In this document: piece by piece, positions 17,149 to 25,572 of the stretch
Layout: each line of letters begins with the position of its first letter
How positions within the stretch are numbered: position 1 is the stretch's first letter
Notes under the pieces: generated by a model
The model's input: only the letters and a program-made list of their open reading frames with translations
The model's database searches: none
What the model was told of the DNA's origin: nothing
NCBI GenBank assembly: GCA_964567685.1
Contig: CAZMNO010000005.1
Location: 48,435-112,434, forward strand
Length of the DNA stretch: 64,000 bases
Direction: 5' to 3'
Source: UBA5972 sp964567685
GTDB taxonomy: Bacteria > Pseudomonadota > Alphaproteobacteria > Rhodobacterales > Rhodobacteraceae
Program-made: the position numbers and the translations under genes

Positions 17149-18771
17149 ATGACAAGCGCTCATCTCCGAGGTTCCGCAATTCCCGACCGGCTTTTGACCG
17201 CCGTTGTAGCGGCAACGATCGCTTTCCTAGTGGTTTTCTCACCGCTGGCACAGGCACAAAGCACTGCTTTCAAACAAGCTGTGGCCCTGGCCGCCGGCAA
17301 TGACGAGGATATCCTGGCGTTCTACAAAGAGCGCGAATACAAGCCGATCTGGACCGGGGCGGAGGATCGTCAGCGTCGAAAAGCGTTTTTGGAGTTTGTT
17401 TCGCGCGCCGGTGATCACGGATTGCCTGTCAGTCGTTATGACGCCGAGGAGTTGAGGGAGGATTTCGGCAATATCAAATCTGCCCGTGCACGCGGCACGC
17501 TGGAGGTCGAAACCACCCGCAAATTCCTGCAATATGCCAATGATCTCCAATACGGTATTCTGGAGCCGAGCCGTGTTGACAAGGAACTTTATGTTTTCCC
17601 GCCGCGCCGGAACCGCGTGGAGATGTTGCGCGAATTCACCGAAGGATCGCCGCGCGCTTTCCTGAAGGCCCTGCCACCGAAACACCCGGATTATCACCGC
17701 CTATTGAAAGAAAAGGCCCGCCTGGAAAAAATTGTCGGCAGTGGCGGTTGGGGCGCTAAGGTAAAGGTCAAGAAGCTGAAGCCGGGAAATTCCGGCAAAC
17801 ATGTCCTTGCCATGAAAGCCCGCCTGAAAGCGATGGGCTACAAGAAGCTGGGCATATCACCGGAGTATAACGAGGTGATGGAGGCTGCGATCGTCCAGTT
17901 TCAGATCGATCACGGACTCAATGCCGATGGCGTGGCAGGTAGTGCAACCATCACTGCAATGAATATTTCAGCCCAGACCCGGTTGCAGCAGGTGATCGTC
18001 GGACTGGAACGCCTTCGCTGGATCAACAAAGATCGCGGCAAGCGGCATATCTTCGTTAATCAGGCTGATTTCAGAGCCTATGTGATGGATAACGGCAAAC
18101 CAACATTGATCACCCGGGTTGTGGTCGGCAAGGCCTACAAATTCCGCACACCGGAGTTCAGCGATGTGATGACACATCTGATCATCAATCCAACATGGCA
18201 TGTGCCAAAATCCATCGCGCGCAACGAATACCTGCCGATGCTGCAAAAAAATCCCGACGCGCTGCGCCGTCAGGGGTTAAGGATGACCGATATCCATGGC
18301 CAGCGGGTTGATCCGGCCTCGCTCGACTATTCCGAGTTTGACGCGCAGCATTTCCCGTTTGATCTGAAGCAGCCTCCGGGCAGAGGCAATGCGCTTGGCC
18401 GCGTCAAGTTCATGTTCCCCAACAAGTTCAACGTCTATTTGCATGACACGCCGTCAAGATCGCTGTTCAAAAAAGATACCCGCGCTTACAGCCACGGATG
18501 CGTCCGGGTGCATAAACCCCTGGAGCTTGCCTATACTCTGTTGGCCCCGCAAAGCACCGATCCGGAAAATCTGTTTCACAACTATCTGGATACCGGACGC
18601 GAAACACAGGTGGATCTTGATCAGCCGATTCCGGTGCATCTGGTTTATCACACGGCCTGGGTCACAGCGCAGGGGCGGCCAAATTACCGGCTTGATACCT
18701 ACAAGCGTGACAAGAAGATCTTCAAGCTGCTGCAGAACGCCGGGGTGGTCTTGCGCGCGGTTCGCAGTTAA
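17149..18771 (+). CDS. L,D-transpeptidase of the YcbB/LdtD type
   Basis: A 540-residue periplasmic cross-linking enzyme that forms 3-3 peptide bridges in peptidoglycan. In order: N-terminal signal/anchor (DRLLTAVVAATIAFLVVFSPLAQAQ), a scaffold region typical of YcbB proteins, a peptidoglycan-binding domain (VLAMKARLKAMGYKKLGISP ... AIVQFQIDHGLNADGVAGSAT), and the YkuD catalytic domain with YSHGCVRVHKPLELA, whose Cys (about residue 451) is the nucleophile. HLIINPTWHVPKSI and PGRGNALGRVKFMFPN are also conserved. The start at 17149 has GAGG six bases upstream; the earlier ATG at 17116 lacks one. The divergent M15-like gene may trim the substrates or products. Confidence 0.93.
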   Translation: MTSAHLRGSAIPDRLLTAVVAATIAFLVVFSPLAQAQSTAFKQAVALAAGNDEDILAFYKEREYKPIWTGAEDRQRRKAFLEFVSRAGDHGLPVSRYDAEELREDFGNIKSARARGTLEVETTRKFLQYANDLQYGILEPSRVDKELYVFPPRRNRVEMLREFTEGSPRAFLKALPPKHPDYHRLLKEKARLEKIVGSGGWGAKVKVKKLKPGNSGKHVLAMKARLKAMGYKKLGISPEYNEVMEAAIVQFQIDHGLNADGVAGSATITAMNISAQTRLQQVIVGLERLRWINKDRGKRHIFVNQADFRAYVMDNGKPTLITRVVVGKAYKFRTPEFSDVMTHLIINPTWHVPKSIARNEYLPMLQKNPDALRRQGLRMTDIHGQRVDPASLDYSEFDAQHFPFDLKQPPGRGNALGRVKFMFPNKFNVYLHDTPSRSLFKKDTRAYSHGCVRVHKPLELAYTLLAPQSTDPENLFHNYLDTGRETQVDLDQPIPVHLVYHTAWVTAQGRPNYRLDTYKRDKKIFKLLQNAGVVLRAVRS

Positions 18772-18837
18772 GAAACCAGGGTCAGTCCGATGTGGCCGCA
18801 TGCTGCTGGAGGCTGAACCGGGAAAAAGGTCCATGGG

Positions 18838-18865
18838 GTGACCGGGTATTCCGGTCACTCTTTTT
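18838..18865 (+). terminator. Rho-independent terminator after the L,D-transpeptidase gene
   Basis: GTGACCGG (18838-18845) pairs perfectly with CCGGTCAC (18851-18858) around GTATT, followed by TCTTTTT. It lies 66 bases after the stop and 23 bases before lpxD, so lpxD starts a new transcript or depends on read-through. Confidence 0.92.
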
Positions 18866-18888
18866 CATGCAGCCGGGATAGCAACGAA

Positions 18889-19980
18889 ATGAAACTAACG
18901 GTTGAGGCAGTTGCTGTGGCTCTTGGCGCCGCCTGGGAAGGCGATGGTGCGATTGAACTGTCCCGTGCATCAGAACCTTCGGCGGCAGGTCCCGATGATC
19001 TTGCACTGGCCATGGACCAGACCTTCGCCGACGCGCTGGCAGCAGGGCAGGCGCGGGCGGCAGTTTTGTGGCAGGGCGCTGACTGGCGGGCGCTTGGCCT
19101 GAAAGCAGCGATTTTCGTCACCCGCCCGCGATTTGCCATGGCTGGTGTAACCGCGGCCTTTGCCCGGTTCCCGGATCTGGCGGAAGGCATTCATCCCACC
19201 GCTGTTATTGATGCCACGGCCAAAATCGGTGCCGGGGCCGAGATAGGGCCATTTGTTACCATTGGTGCCGGGGTGCAGATCGGTGAAAACACCCGCATCC
19301 TGGCCCATGTCGCAATCGCCGAAGAGGCGCAGATCGGCCCGGATTCGCTGCTTTATTCAGGGGTCAGGATCGGCGCCCGCGTCAGGATCGGCGCCCGGTT
19401 CATCGCCCATTACAACGCAGTCGTTGGCAGCGACGGGTTCTCCTTTGTCACGCCGGAACCGTCGGCAGCAGAAGAAGCCCGCTCCAATTTCAAGGCCAGT
19501 GGCACTGCGCCACCGCAGGCCTATCATCGCATCCACTCAAATGCGTCGGTCGAAATCGGTGATGATGTGGAACTCGGTGCCATTTCATCGATTGATCGAG
19601 GTACCGTGGCCGATACCCGCATCGGACAGGGAACCAAAATCGATAACCTCGTACAAATTGGCCACAACGTCGTGATCGGACAGGATTGCCTCTTATGCGC
19701 GCAGGCTGCCATAGCTGGCTCATCAGTTCTGGGTGACCGGGTGGTGCTTGGCGGGCAGGCGGGCGTTGGCGATCATATCACAATCGGTAATGACGTGGTT
19801 GCCGCCGGGGCCAGCGCAATTCTGTCAAATGTGCCACCGGGCCGGGTGATGATGGGCTATCCGGCCATGAAGATGACGCAGAATATCGAAGTCTACAAGG
19901 CCCTGCGCCGGCTGCCGCGGTTGACGGCAAGAATAGAAAGCCTGCAAAAACAGGTTTCAAATCTGCTCAATAAATCCTAA
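18889..19980 (+). CDS. lpxD: UDP-3-O-(3-hydroxyacyl)glucosamine N-acyltransferase LpxD
   Basis: Third step of lipid A synthesis: transfer of a 3-hydroxyacyl chain from acyl-ACP to the glucosamine amine. The 363 residues show the N-terminal uridine-binding domain, then a left-handed beta-helix built of hexapeptide repeats (for example IGAGAEIGPFVTIGAGVQIG and VRIGARVRIGARFIAH). The catalytic histidine lies in the VQIGHNVVIG region, and VPPGRVMMGYPAMKM leads into a C-terminal helix. The ATG at 18889 matches known LpxD N-termini; upstream frame extends into the terminator. It is followed by an ACP and a ketoacyl synthase gene, not by the common fabZ-lpxA. Confidence 0.95.
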   Translation: MKLTVEAVAVALGAAWEGDGAIELSRASEPSAAGPDDLALAMDQTFADALAAGQARAAVLWQGADWRALGLKAAIFVTRPRFAMAGVTAAFARFPDLAEGIHPTAVIDATAKIGAGAEIGPFVTIGAGVQIGENTRILAHVAIAEEAQIGPDSLLYSGVRIGARVRIGARFIAHYNAVVGSDGFSFVTPEPSAAEEARSNFKASGTAPPQAYHRIHSNASVEIGDDVELGAISSIDRGTVADTRIGQGTKIDNLVQIGHNVVIGQDCLLCAQAAIAGSSVLGDRVVLGGQAGVGDHITIGNDVVAAGASAILSNVPPGRVMMGYPAMKMTQNIEVYKALRRLPRLTARIESLQKQVSNLLNKS

Positions 19981-20023
19981 AGCATATGGCGAATGGGCCG
20001 AAGTGGTCTGGCAGGAGATTATT

Positions 20024-20296
20024 GTGCAGTCGATCAGGCAAAAAGTCCTTGAAATCATCGCAGAACAGGCCGTTCTGGATGTTTCAGATATCAAGGCAGA
20101 TGCGACACCGGAAAGCCTTGGGCTGGATTCTCTGGGCCTTGTCGAAGCTGTTTTTGCCATTGAGGAACAGTTTGATGTGTCGGTTCCCTTTAACGCCAAT
20201 GAGCCTGGCAAGAGCGGTTTTGATATTTCCAGCGTCGATTCGATGATCTCTGCAGTTGAATCTCTGGTAGGCGAGAAACTGGGCGTCGCCGGGTGA
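20024..20296 (+). CDS. acyl carrier protein
   Basis: A 90-residue acyl carrier protein. Ser36 in LGLDSLGLVEAVFAIEEQF is the phosphopantetheine site (DSL motif). The GTG at 20024 has AGGAG six bases upstream and gives VQSIRQKVLEIIAEQ, the usual first helix; the GTG at 20003 is possible but has no such site. Compared with housekeeping AcpP it has an insertion around PFNANEPGKSGFDISSVDSM. Its stop overlaps the start of the ketoacyl synthase gene, so both are probably dedicated to one acyl chain, plausibly one used for lipid A given the lpxD neighbour. Confidence 0.88.
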   Translation: MQSIRQKVLEIIAEQAVLDVSDIKADATPESLGLDSLGLVEAVFAIEEQFDVSVPFNANEPGKSGFDISSVDSMISAVESLVGEKLGVAG

Positions 20297-21507
20297 CAAA
20301 ACGCGTTGTTATTACCGGGCAGGGCACGATCAATGCGCTTGGCTGCTCGGTTGCCGAAACGCGTGAAGGCTTTGGCGAGGGCCGGTTGGGCATCGGACCA
20401 TTGGATTTTCCTGATGTCGACCGGTTGTCGATCAGGATCGGCGGGCAGGTTCTGGGGTTCAATCCCGAGGATCATTTCAACCGTCAGGAAATCTCGCTTT
20501 ACGACAGGTTCACCCAGTTTGCGCTTTTTGCGGCGCGCGAGGCAATAGACCAGTCCGGCCTTATTTTCAGCGATCAGCTGTCCGAGGAAGCCGGGGTCGT
20601 TCTGGGGACAGCCGGTGGTGGTTTGCAGACGCAGGACGAAAACTATCGCAGCGTCTATTCGGAAGGCAAAAACAGGGTGCATCCCTTTGTGGTGCCGCGC
20701 CTGATGAACAACGCGGCTGCCAGCCATGTGTCGATGGTGCACAACCTTAAAGGGCCCAGCTATACAGTTGCCACGGCCTGCGCCTCGTCCAATCACGCGA
20801 TGGGGCAGGCCTTTCAGCTGGTTCAAAGCGGGGCTTCCAAGGTGATGATCACCGGGGGGTCGGAATCTATGCTGTGCTTTGGCGGGATCAAGGCATGGGA
20901 GGGCCTGCGGGTGATGTCGCGCACCGCCTGTCGCCCTTTTTCAGCCAATCGTGACGGCATGGTTCAGGGTGAGGGTGCGGCTGTTTTCGTATTTGAAGAA
21001 TACGAACACGCCCGGGCTCGCGGGGCTCAAATCCTTGCTGAAATCGTTGGCTTTGCCATGACCTCGGATGCCTCCGACATCGTAATGCCCTCAAAGCAGG
21101 GGGCTGCACGGGCCATTCGCGGGGCCTTGGCCAAGAGTGGTCTTTCGCCTGCCGATATTGGTTATATCAATGCCCACGGCACAGGCACAGCCGCCAATGA
21201 CAAGACCGAATGCGCAGCCGTGTCCGATGTGTTCGGGGCGGATGCTGACCGGTTGATGATCTCCTCCACCAAATCCATGCACGGGCATCTGATCGGCGGC
21301 ACCGGTGCGGTGGAACTTCTGGCCGTGATCATGGCGCTTGAGACCGGAGTCATTGCCCCGACCATAGGCTATCAGGAGCCTGATCCGGAATGCGCACTTG
21401 ATGTCGTGCCCAATGAGGCACGCGAGGCAAAGGTCAGTGCTGCGCTTAGCAACGCCTTTGCCTTTGGTGGATTGAACGCGGTGCTGGCGCTGAAGTCTGT
21501 TTTATGA
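20293..21507 (+). CDS. beta-ketoacyl-ACP synthase, FabF (KAS II) family
   Basis: A 404-residue condensing enzyme that elongates an acyl-ACP with malonyl-ACP. The Cys-His-His triad is visible: Cys163 in VATACASSNHAMGQA, His in NAHGTGTAANDKTE and His in STKSMHGHLIGGTGAVE. The start is GTG, sharing bases with the ACP stop (GTGA). The pairing of its own ACP with a KAS II-like enzyme next to lpxD resembles the acpXL clusters of rhizobia that make special lipid A acyl chains, but the dehydratase and acyltransferase partners of those clusters are not here. Confidence 0.93.
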   Translation: MTKRVVITGQGTINALGCSVAETREGFGEGRLGIGPLDFPDVDRLSIRIGGQVLGFNPEDHFNRQEISLYDRFTQFALFAAREAIDQSGLIFSDQLSEEAGVVLGTAGGGLQTQDENYRSVYSEGKNRVHPFVVPRLMNNAAASHVSMVHNLKGPSYTVATACASSNHAMGQAFQLVQSGASKVMITGGSESMLCFGGIKAWEGLRVMSRTACRPFSANRDGMVQGEGAAVFVFEEYEHARARGAQILAEIVGFAMTSDASDIVMPSKQGAARAIRGALAKSGLSPADIGYINAHGTGTAANDKTECAAVSDVFGADADRLMISSTKSMHGHLIGGTGAVELLAVIMALETGVIAPTIGYQEPDPECALDVVPNEAREAKVSAALSNAFAFGGLNAVLALKSVL

Positions 21508-21534
21508 AGTCAGCCCTCAGCGCCGGGAATTGGT

Positions 21535-22110
21535 TCAGGGTTTTACCAGGACTTTTTTGAAACCTTCGGAAAACCCTTTGAGGGATATCGTCAGCACCAC
21601 CGGTTTTCCAGGCGCCACAACGGACGCAATGGTCATCGTCGCATTCGTGCCTTTTTTAAGCGATTCAAGCTCAAGCCCGGTGAATCCCATGCGCGCGATA
21701 CAGCCAATCGTTTCGCACCAGTTGAAAGGATATTGCTTGGGTGCTCCTCCATCGATGGAAAAGATCAGTTGATTCTGCAAAAGCGTGCCCAGCGGCGTGA
21801 CCGCACTGGCTCCCAGAACGGCAGCTCCGCCACCCGGCAGGTGGAAAAAACTGATCTCGGCAACCGGGTTACCCTGTTCGTTCTTCAGAAGCTGGTAGAT
21901 GTGGCAGGGCTCTGGCTGTTCTTCCAGTTTGACGCAGCGCACATCCCAATCGCCAACCTTTTCAATCAGATAGGGCTGGCCGACCTGAACCGGAGGTTCG
22001 GTGCCGATCGGAAATTGATCATCTACCTCTTCGGTTGTCTCCTGCGCCGCAACGACCGTTGCAAAGGCGGCGCTCAGGGCCAGAAGGCTCAGTTTCGCAA
22101 GGATTTTCAT
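21535..22110 (-). CDS. invasion-associated locus B (IalB) family protein
   Basis: A 191-residue exported protein. A clear signal peptide (MKILAKLSLLALSAAFATVVAAQE) is followed by the IalB fold: VGDWDVRCVKLEEQPEPCHIYQLL, then FNWCETIGCIARMGFTGLELESLKKG, with two cysteine pairs likely to form disulfides. The family is named from Bartonella but is widespread in free-living alphaproteobacteria, where its molecular function is not known. It is convergent with the ketoacyl synthase gene (27-base gap). A likely terminator-bearing RNA region lies upstream. Confidence 0.92.
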   Translation of the reverse strand: MKILAKLSLLALSAAFATVVAAQETTEEVDDQFPIGTEPPVQVGQPYLIEKVGDWDVRCVKLEEQPEPCHIYQLLKNEQGNPVAEISFFHLPGGGAAVLGASAVTPLGTLLQNQLIFSIDGGAPKQYPFNWCETIGCIARMGFTGLELESLKKGTNATMTIASVVAPGKPVVLTISLKGFSEGFKKVLVKP

Positions 22111-22241
22111 CGGATCTCCCGTTCTTCATTAATCACTAGAGGGTGTAGCTTTGTTCGGTTCTCTTGTCAGGTCTAAATTCGCCTGCCCGTGCGGATATTG
22201 GCATGATAGCGCCGATAAGCCACTGCGTCAGAGAGGAAATG

Positions 22242-22310
22242 AAAAAGGGGCACCCACTGGTGCCCCCCTTTCCCGCATTCGCGGTTCTCCCTGTCGGACT
22301 GGCCGACTTA
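22242..22310 (-). ncRNA. candidate small RNA B (three hairpins, minus strand)
   Basis: On the minus strand three perfect hairpins follow each other: GTCGG-CCAGT-CCGAC, then CCGC-GAAT-GCGG, then GGGGCACC-AGTG-GGTGCCCC with a TTTTT tail at 22246-22242. The last is a good intrinsic terminator. No minus-strand gene lies upstream for it to end, since the next gene on the right (22579) is on the plus strand. The 5' end is unknown. The same hairpin could act in the plus direction, but there its tail is CCTTT. Confidence 0.42.
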
Positions 22311-22423
22311 ATCATTGGGGCGGAGACTACGGCAGGGGTTCCCGTCGGTCAACAGGCGATAATGTCGGATTTGGAAATTGTTGAGGTGGATTGTTGCGGT
22401 TTTGGAAACAATGAATTTGATGT

Positions 22424-22500
22424 AAAAAAAAGGGCCGCGCGATCATTGCGCGGCCAGTCAACAGGGAGGAAAACCGCCGCCGACCCTGTTAGAAGACCGG
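22424..22500 (-). ncRNA. candidate small RNA A with exposed UUUUCCUCCC (minus strand)
   Basis: The minus strand shows a terminator: GGCCGCGC-AATGATC-GCGCGGCC (22433-22455) with TTTTTTTT at 22431-22424. It is preceded by a second hairpin AACAGGG ... CCCTGTT (22460-22490) whose 17-nt loop ends in TTTTCCT before the stem CCC. That presents an anti-Shine-Dalgarno-like stretch, a common design of alphaproteobacterial regulatory RNAs. No minus-strand coding gene precedes it. The 5' end is estimated. Confidence 0.48.
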
Positions 22501-22578
22501 CTCGGCATGAATCCACCATGGCACAACGAGGTTAAGAATGTATGGTGATGGCATCGGGTGTTAAAAGACGAGGCTGAC

Positions 22579-24120
22579 ATGGCTCAAGACGACAGGATAT
22601 TCATTGGCGGTGGCGGCAAGGATTACGCAAGCGCCCAGTATTTGCTGTTGAAATATGCCAACCGGCACGGGTTGATTTCAGGGGCGACCGGCACCGGCAA
22701 GACCGTGAGCTTGCAAATTCTGGCCGAAAGCTTTGCCAGCAACGGCGTGCCGGTGTTTCTGTCGGATGTTAAAGGTGATCTATCCGGTTTGGCAAAATCC
22801 GGCTCGCCCGATTTCAAACTGCATGATGCGTTCATGAAACGGGCCGGGACCATCGGGTTTGATGATTATGGTTATGATGCATTTTCGGTGACCTTCTGGG
22901 ATCTGTTCGGCGATCAGGGTCATCCCGTGCGCACCACTGTTGCCGAGATGGGCCCCTTGCTGATCTCGCGCCTGCTGGAACTGACCGAGGCGCAGGAAGG
23001 GGTGCTGAATATCGCCTTTCGGTTGTCAGACGAGCAGGGCCTGCCGCTTCTTGATCTGAAGGATCTGCAATCACTGCTGGTCTGGGTCGGGCAAAACGCC
23101 AAGGGGCTGTCTTTGCGCTATGGCAATGTCTCAACAGCGTCAATCGGCGCCATCCAGCGCCGGTTACTGGTGCTTGAAAATCAGGGGGGGGCCGGATTTT
23201 TCGGCGAACCCGCTCTTAGCCTTGATGATCTGATGCGAAAGACCCTGGGAGGGCAGGGACAAATCAATATTCTGGCCGCAGACAAGCTGATGGCGGCGCC
23301 CAGGCTTTATGCGACATTTCTGTTATGGTTGCTCTCTGAACTCTTTGAGACGTTGCCCGAGGTGGGGGATCCCGACAAACCAAAACTCGTGTTCTTTTTT
23401 GATGAAGCGCATCTTTTGTTTGACGACGCGCCAAAGGCGCTGGTTGACAAGGTTGAACAGGTGGCGCGGCTGATCCGGTCCAAAGGCGTGTCGGTGTTCT
23501 TCATCACCCAGAACCCGGACGATGTGCCCGAGGATATTCTCGGACAATTGGGCAACCGCATCCAGCACGCCCTGCGCGCCTATACGCCGCGCGATCAGCG
23601 CGCGCTGCGAGCAGCCGCAGAAACCTTCCGGCCCAATCCGGCGTTTGATACAGCAGACGCCATTCGTGACGTCGGTGTCGGTGAGGCGCTGGTGTCGACC
23701 CTGGAGAAAAAGGGCGTTCCATCAATGGTCGAACGGGTGTTGATCCGCCCGCCGTCATCGCAATTGGGGCCTATCACGACAAGTGAGCGCGCTGCGGTGA
23801 TCGCCGGATCGCCAGTCCAAGGGCTCTATGACACCGCAATTGATCGCAATTCTGCCTATGAAGCGCTGGAGCGGCGGGCTGAAGAAGCGGCGAAAGCGGC
23901 GGCGCGGTTGGAAGAGGGCGAGGAGGACGCCGCCCTTCAGGAGCGAGAGTTCAACACCGCAAGGCGCTATTCCGGCACGCGGGTCAGCCGCTCGACGTCA
24001 AAAAGACGCGGCGATACGGTTGGCGAGGCATTTGCCAAGTCAATGGCGCTCTCGGTCGGTACGCGCGCCGGTTCAGCGCTGGTGCGTGGCGTGCTTGGAG
24101 GATTGTTCAGGGCGCGGTAG
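22579..24120 (+). CDS. HerA-like helicase / DUF853 P-loop ATPase
   Basis: A 513-residue ATPase of the DUF853 (HerA-like, FtsK/HerA superfamily) group. Walker A is GATGTGKTVSLQ near the N-terminus, Walker B is KLVFFFDEAHLLFDD, and FFITQNPDDVPEDILGQLGNRIQHALRAYTPRDQ is the conserved sensor/arginine-finger region. The C-terminus is a charged Glu/Ala/Arg-rich tail (EALERRAEEAAKAAARLEEGEED). HerA proteins pump or process DNA with NurA, but no NurA is nearby and this subgroup occurs alone in many bacteria with unknown duty. The ATG at 22579 has GAGG at 22570-22573; the frame opens 21 bases earlier. Confidence 0.9.
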   Translation: MAQDDRIFIGGGGKDYASAQYLLLKYANRHGLISGATGTGKTVSLQILAESFASNGVPVFLSDVKGDLSGLAKSGSPDFKLHDAFMKRAGTIGFDDYGYDAFSVTFWDLFGDQGHPVRTTVAEMGPLLISRLLELTEAQEGVLNIAFRLSDEQGLPLLDLKDLQSLLVWVGQNAKGLSLRYGNVSTASIGAIQRRLLVLENQGGAGFFGEPALSLDDLMRKTLGGQGQINILAADKLMAAPRLYATFLLWLLSELFETLPEVGDPDKPKLVFFFDEAHLLFDDAPKALVDKVEQVARLIRSKGVSVFFITQNPDDVPEDILGQLGNRIQHALRAYTPRDQRALRAAAETFRPNPAFDTADAIRDVGVGEALVSTLEKKGVPSMVERVLIRPPSSQLGPITTSERAAVIAGSPVQGLYDTAIDRNSAYEALERRAEEAAKAAARLEEGEEDAALQEREFNTARRYSGTRVSRSTSKRRGDTVGEAFAKSMALSVGTRAGSALVRGVLGGLFRAR

Positions 24121-24127
24121 CGTTGAT

Positions 24128-24184
24128 CGGTGGCGCTGCCCCCAGAACCCCCCGGAAGTATTTCCGGAAACAATGATGAGGGGG
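24128..24184 (+). repeat. dispersed intergenic element, copy B
   Basis: It lies between the stops of the HerA-like and CorC-like genes. The core GGAAGTATTTCCGGAAACAA follows a CCCCAGAACCCCCC run. It matches copies A (16150) and C (57029) in order: a G/C-rich block, then the AGTATTT core, then an AAA-rich end. Confidence 0.5.
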
Positions 24185-24185
24185 A

Positions 24186-25487
24186 TCAGAGCGGGCGGAT
24201 TTTCAGCCGTGTGATGCGGTTTTGCCGCCGCTCCAGCACTTCAAAGCGAAAGCCGTGAAAGCTGAAAACCTGACCCTTCACCGGGATTGACTGGCTTTCA
24301 TGGATGACCAGCCCGGCGACAGTATTTGCATCCTTGTCAGGCAGGGCCCAGTCGGTTTGCCGGTTGAGATCGCGGATGGTCATGGCACCGTCAACCAGAC
24401 AATGCCCATCCTCGGTGCGCCGGATCGGGGTTTCCGGATCAATGTCATGTTCATCAGCAATTTCACCGACGATCTCTTCCAGAATATCCTCAAGCGTAAT
24501 CAGACCCTGAAGCGCGCCATATTCATCGACCACCAGTGCGAAATGGGCGCGGCGGCGCAGAAATTCACGCATCTGATCGTCAAGCGTCGTGGTTTCGGGC
24601 ACGAAATAGGGTTCCATCGCCACGTCTAGCACGTTGAATTCCCCGATCCCGGTTTCCCCGGTCAGTTTATGCACCGCGCGCAGCAGATCCTTGGCGTGAA
24701 CGACGCCGATGATGTTTTCAACTTCGCCGCGAAAGACTGGCAGACGGGTGAAGCTGGAATGCAGGCACTGGTCGAGAATATCCTCAGGTGGTGCGTCCGC
24801 GTCGATCAGTTCGATATCTGAGCGATGCAGCATGATCTCCTCAACTTCACGATCCTTGAGATCAAGCGCACCCAGCAGCCGGTCGCGGTCATCCTTCAGA
24901 ACGGCCCCTTCGGAATGGCCAAGCGCAATGGTGCCGGCGATTTCCTCATGCACGGCCAGAACGGATTTGCCGGGATCCGCTTTGACGCCGAATGCCCTGA
25001 GCGAGAGGCGCACATACCAGCGGATGGCGGTGACTATGGGCGAGAGCAGCAAGACCAGCGTTGAAATAACCTTTGAAACACGGGTTGCCGCAGTTTCCGG
25101 GTTGGTGATGGCATAGGTTTTCGGCATCACTTCGGCAAAGACAAGCACCAGAAGGGTCATGACCAGCGTTGCAAGTGCAACTCCACTGTCACCAAAAGCC
25201 CTTGTAAACAGGCTGGTGGCCAGCGCTGCGGCCAGAATATTGACAAGGTTGTTGCCAAGCAGGACCGCCCCGATCAGCCGCTCGCTGTCTTCGGTGATTT
25301 TGAGCGCTCGCGCCGCGCCGCTTGAGCCTTTGTCCGCAAGTGCCCTGAGCTTTCCGCGACTGGCTGCTGTCAATGCAGTTTCAGAACCGGAAAAAAACGC
25401 CGACAGAAACAGGAGGGCAAAAATAGCGGCAATGCTCAGCCATGCGGCGGTGTCGAGTGAACCGATTGCGTTTAAAAGGCTTTCCAT
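24186..25487 (-). CDS. CorC/HlyC-type (CNNM) transporter with CBS domains
   Basis: A 433-residue inner-membrane protein with a DUF21/CNNM transmembrane domain (about residues 1-180, with FSGSETALTAASRGKL and VFAEVMPKTYAITNPE). Two CBS domains follow (LHRSDIELIDADAPPEDILDQC ... SSFTRLPVFRGEVENIIGVVHAKDLL and the second up to LITLEDILEEIVGEIADEHD), then a C-terminal CorC_HlyC domain. The family handles Mg2+ or Co2+ efflux; the old hemolysin name is misleading. The start at 25487 (MESLLNAIG) is chosen over the open frame to 25553, since the first membrane helix starts soon after. Confidence 0.92.
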   Translation of the reverse strand: MESLLNAIGSLDTAAWLSIAAIFALLFLSAFFSGSETALTAASRGKLRALADKGSSGAARALKITEDSERLIGAVLLGNNLVNILAAALATSLFTRAFGDSGVALATLVMTLLVLVFAEVMPKTYAITNPETAATRVSKVISTLVLLLSPIVTAIRWYVRLSLRAFGVKADPGKSVLAVHEEIAGTIALGHSEGAVLKDDRDRLLGALDLKDREVEEIMLHRSDIELIDADAPPEDILDQCLHSSFTRLPVFRGEVENIIGVVHAKDLLRAVHKLTGETGIGEFNVLDVAMEPYFVPETTTLDDQMREFLRRRAHFALVVDEYGALQGLITLEDILEEIVGEIADEHDIDPETPIRRTEDGHCLVDGAMTIRDLNRQTDWALPDKDANTVAGLVIHESQSIPVKGQVFSFHGFRFEVLERRQNRITRLKIRPL

Positions 25488-25572
25488 AGCCGTGTGCGTC
25501 CTTGGATTGTCAACAGATGGGCTTGTTATGGGGGCAAACCCTGCTTGCTGCAAGGGAGGGGGTGCCTAGGTT

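Noticed and set aside
22164..22535. 123-codon plus frame across the gap before the HerA-like gene
   Set aside because: It runs through two strong hairpins and shows no domain; RNA interpretation fits better, though a short peptide from the ATG at 22240 with GAGG before it cannot be fully excluded.
22579..24120. HerA-NurA-type defence module
   Set aside because: No NurA, SIR2 or other effector gene lies nearby; this DUF853 subgroup is usually a lone chromosomal gene.
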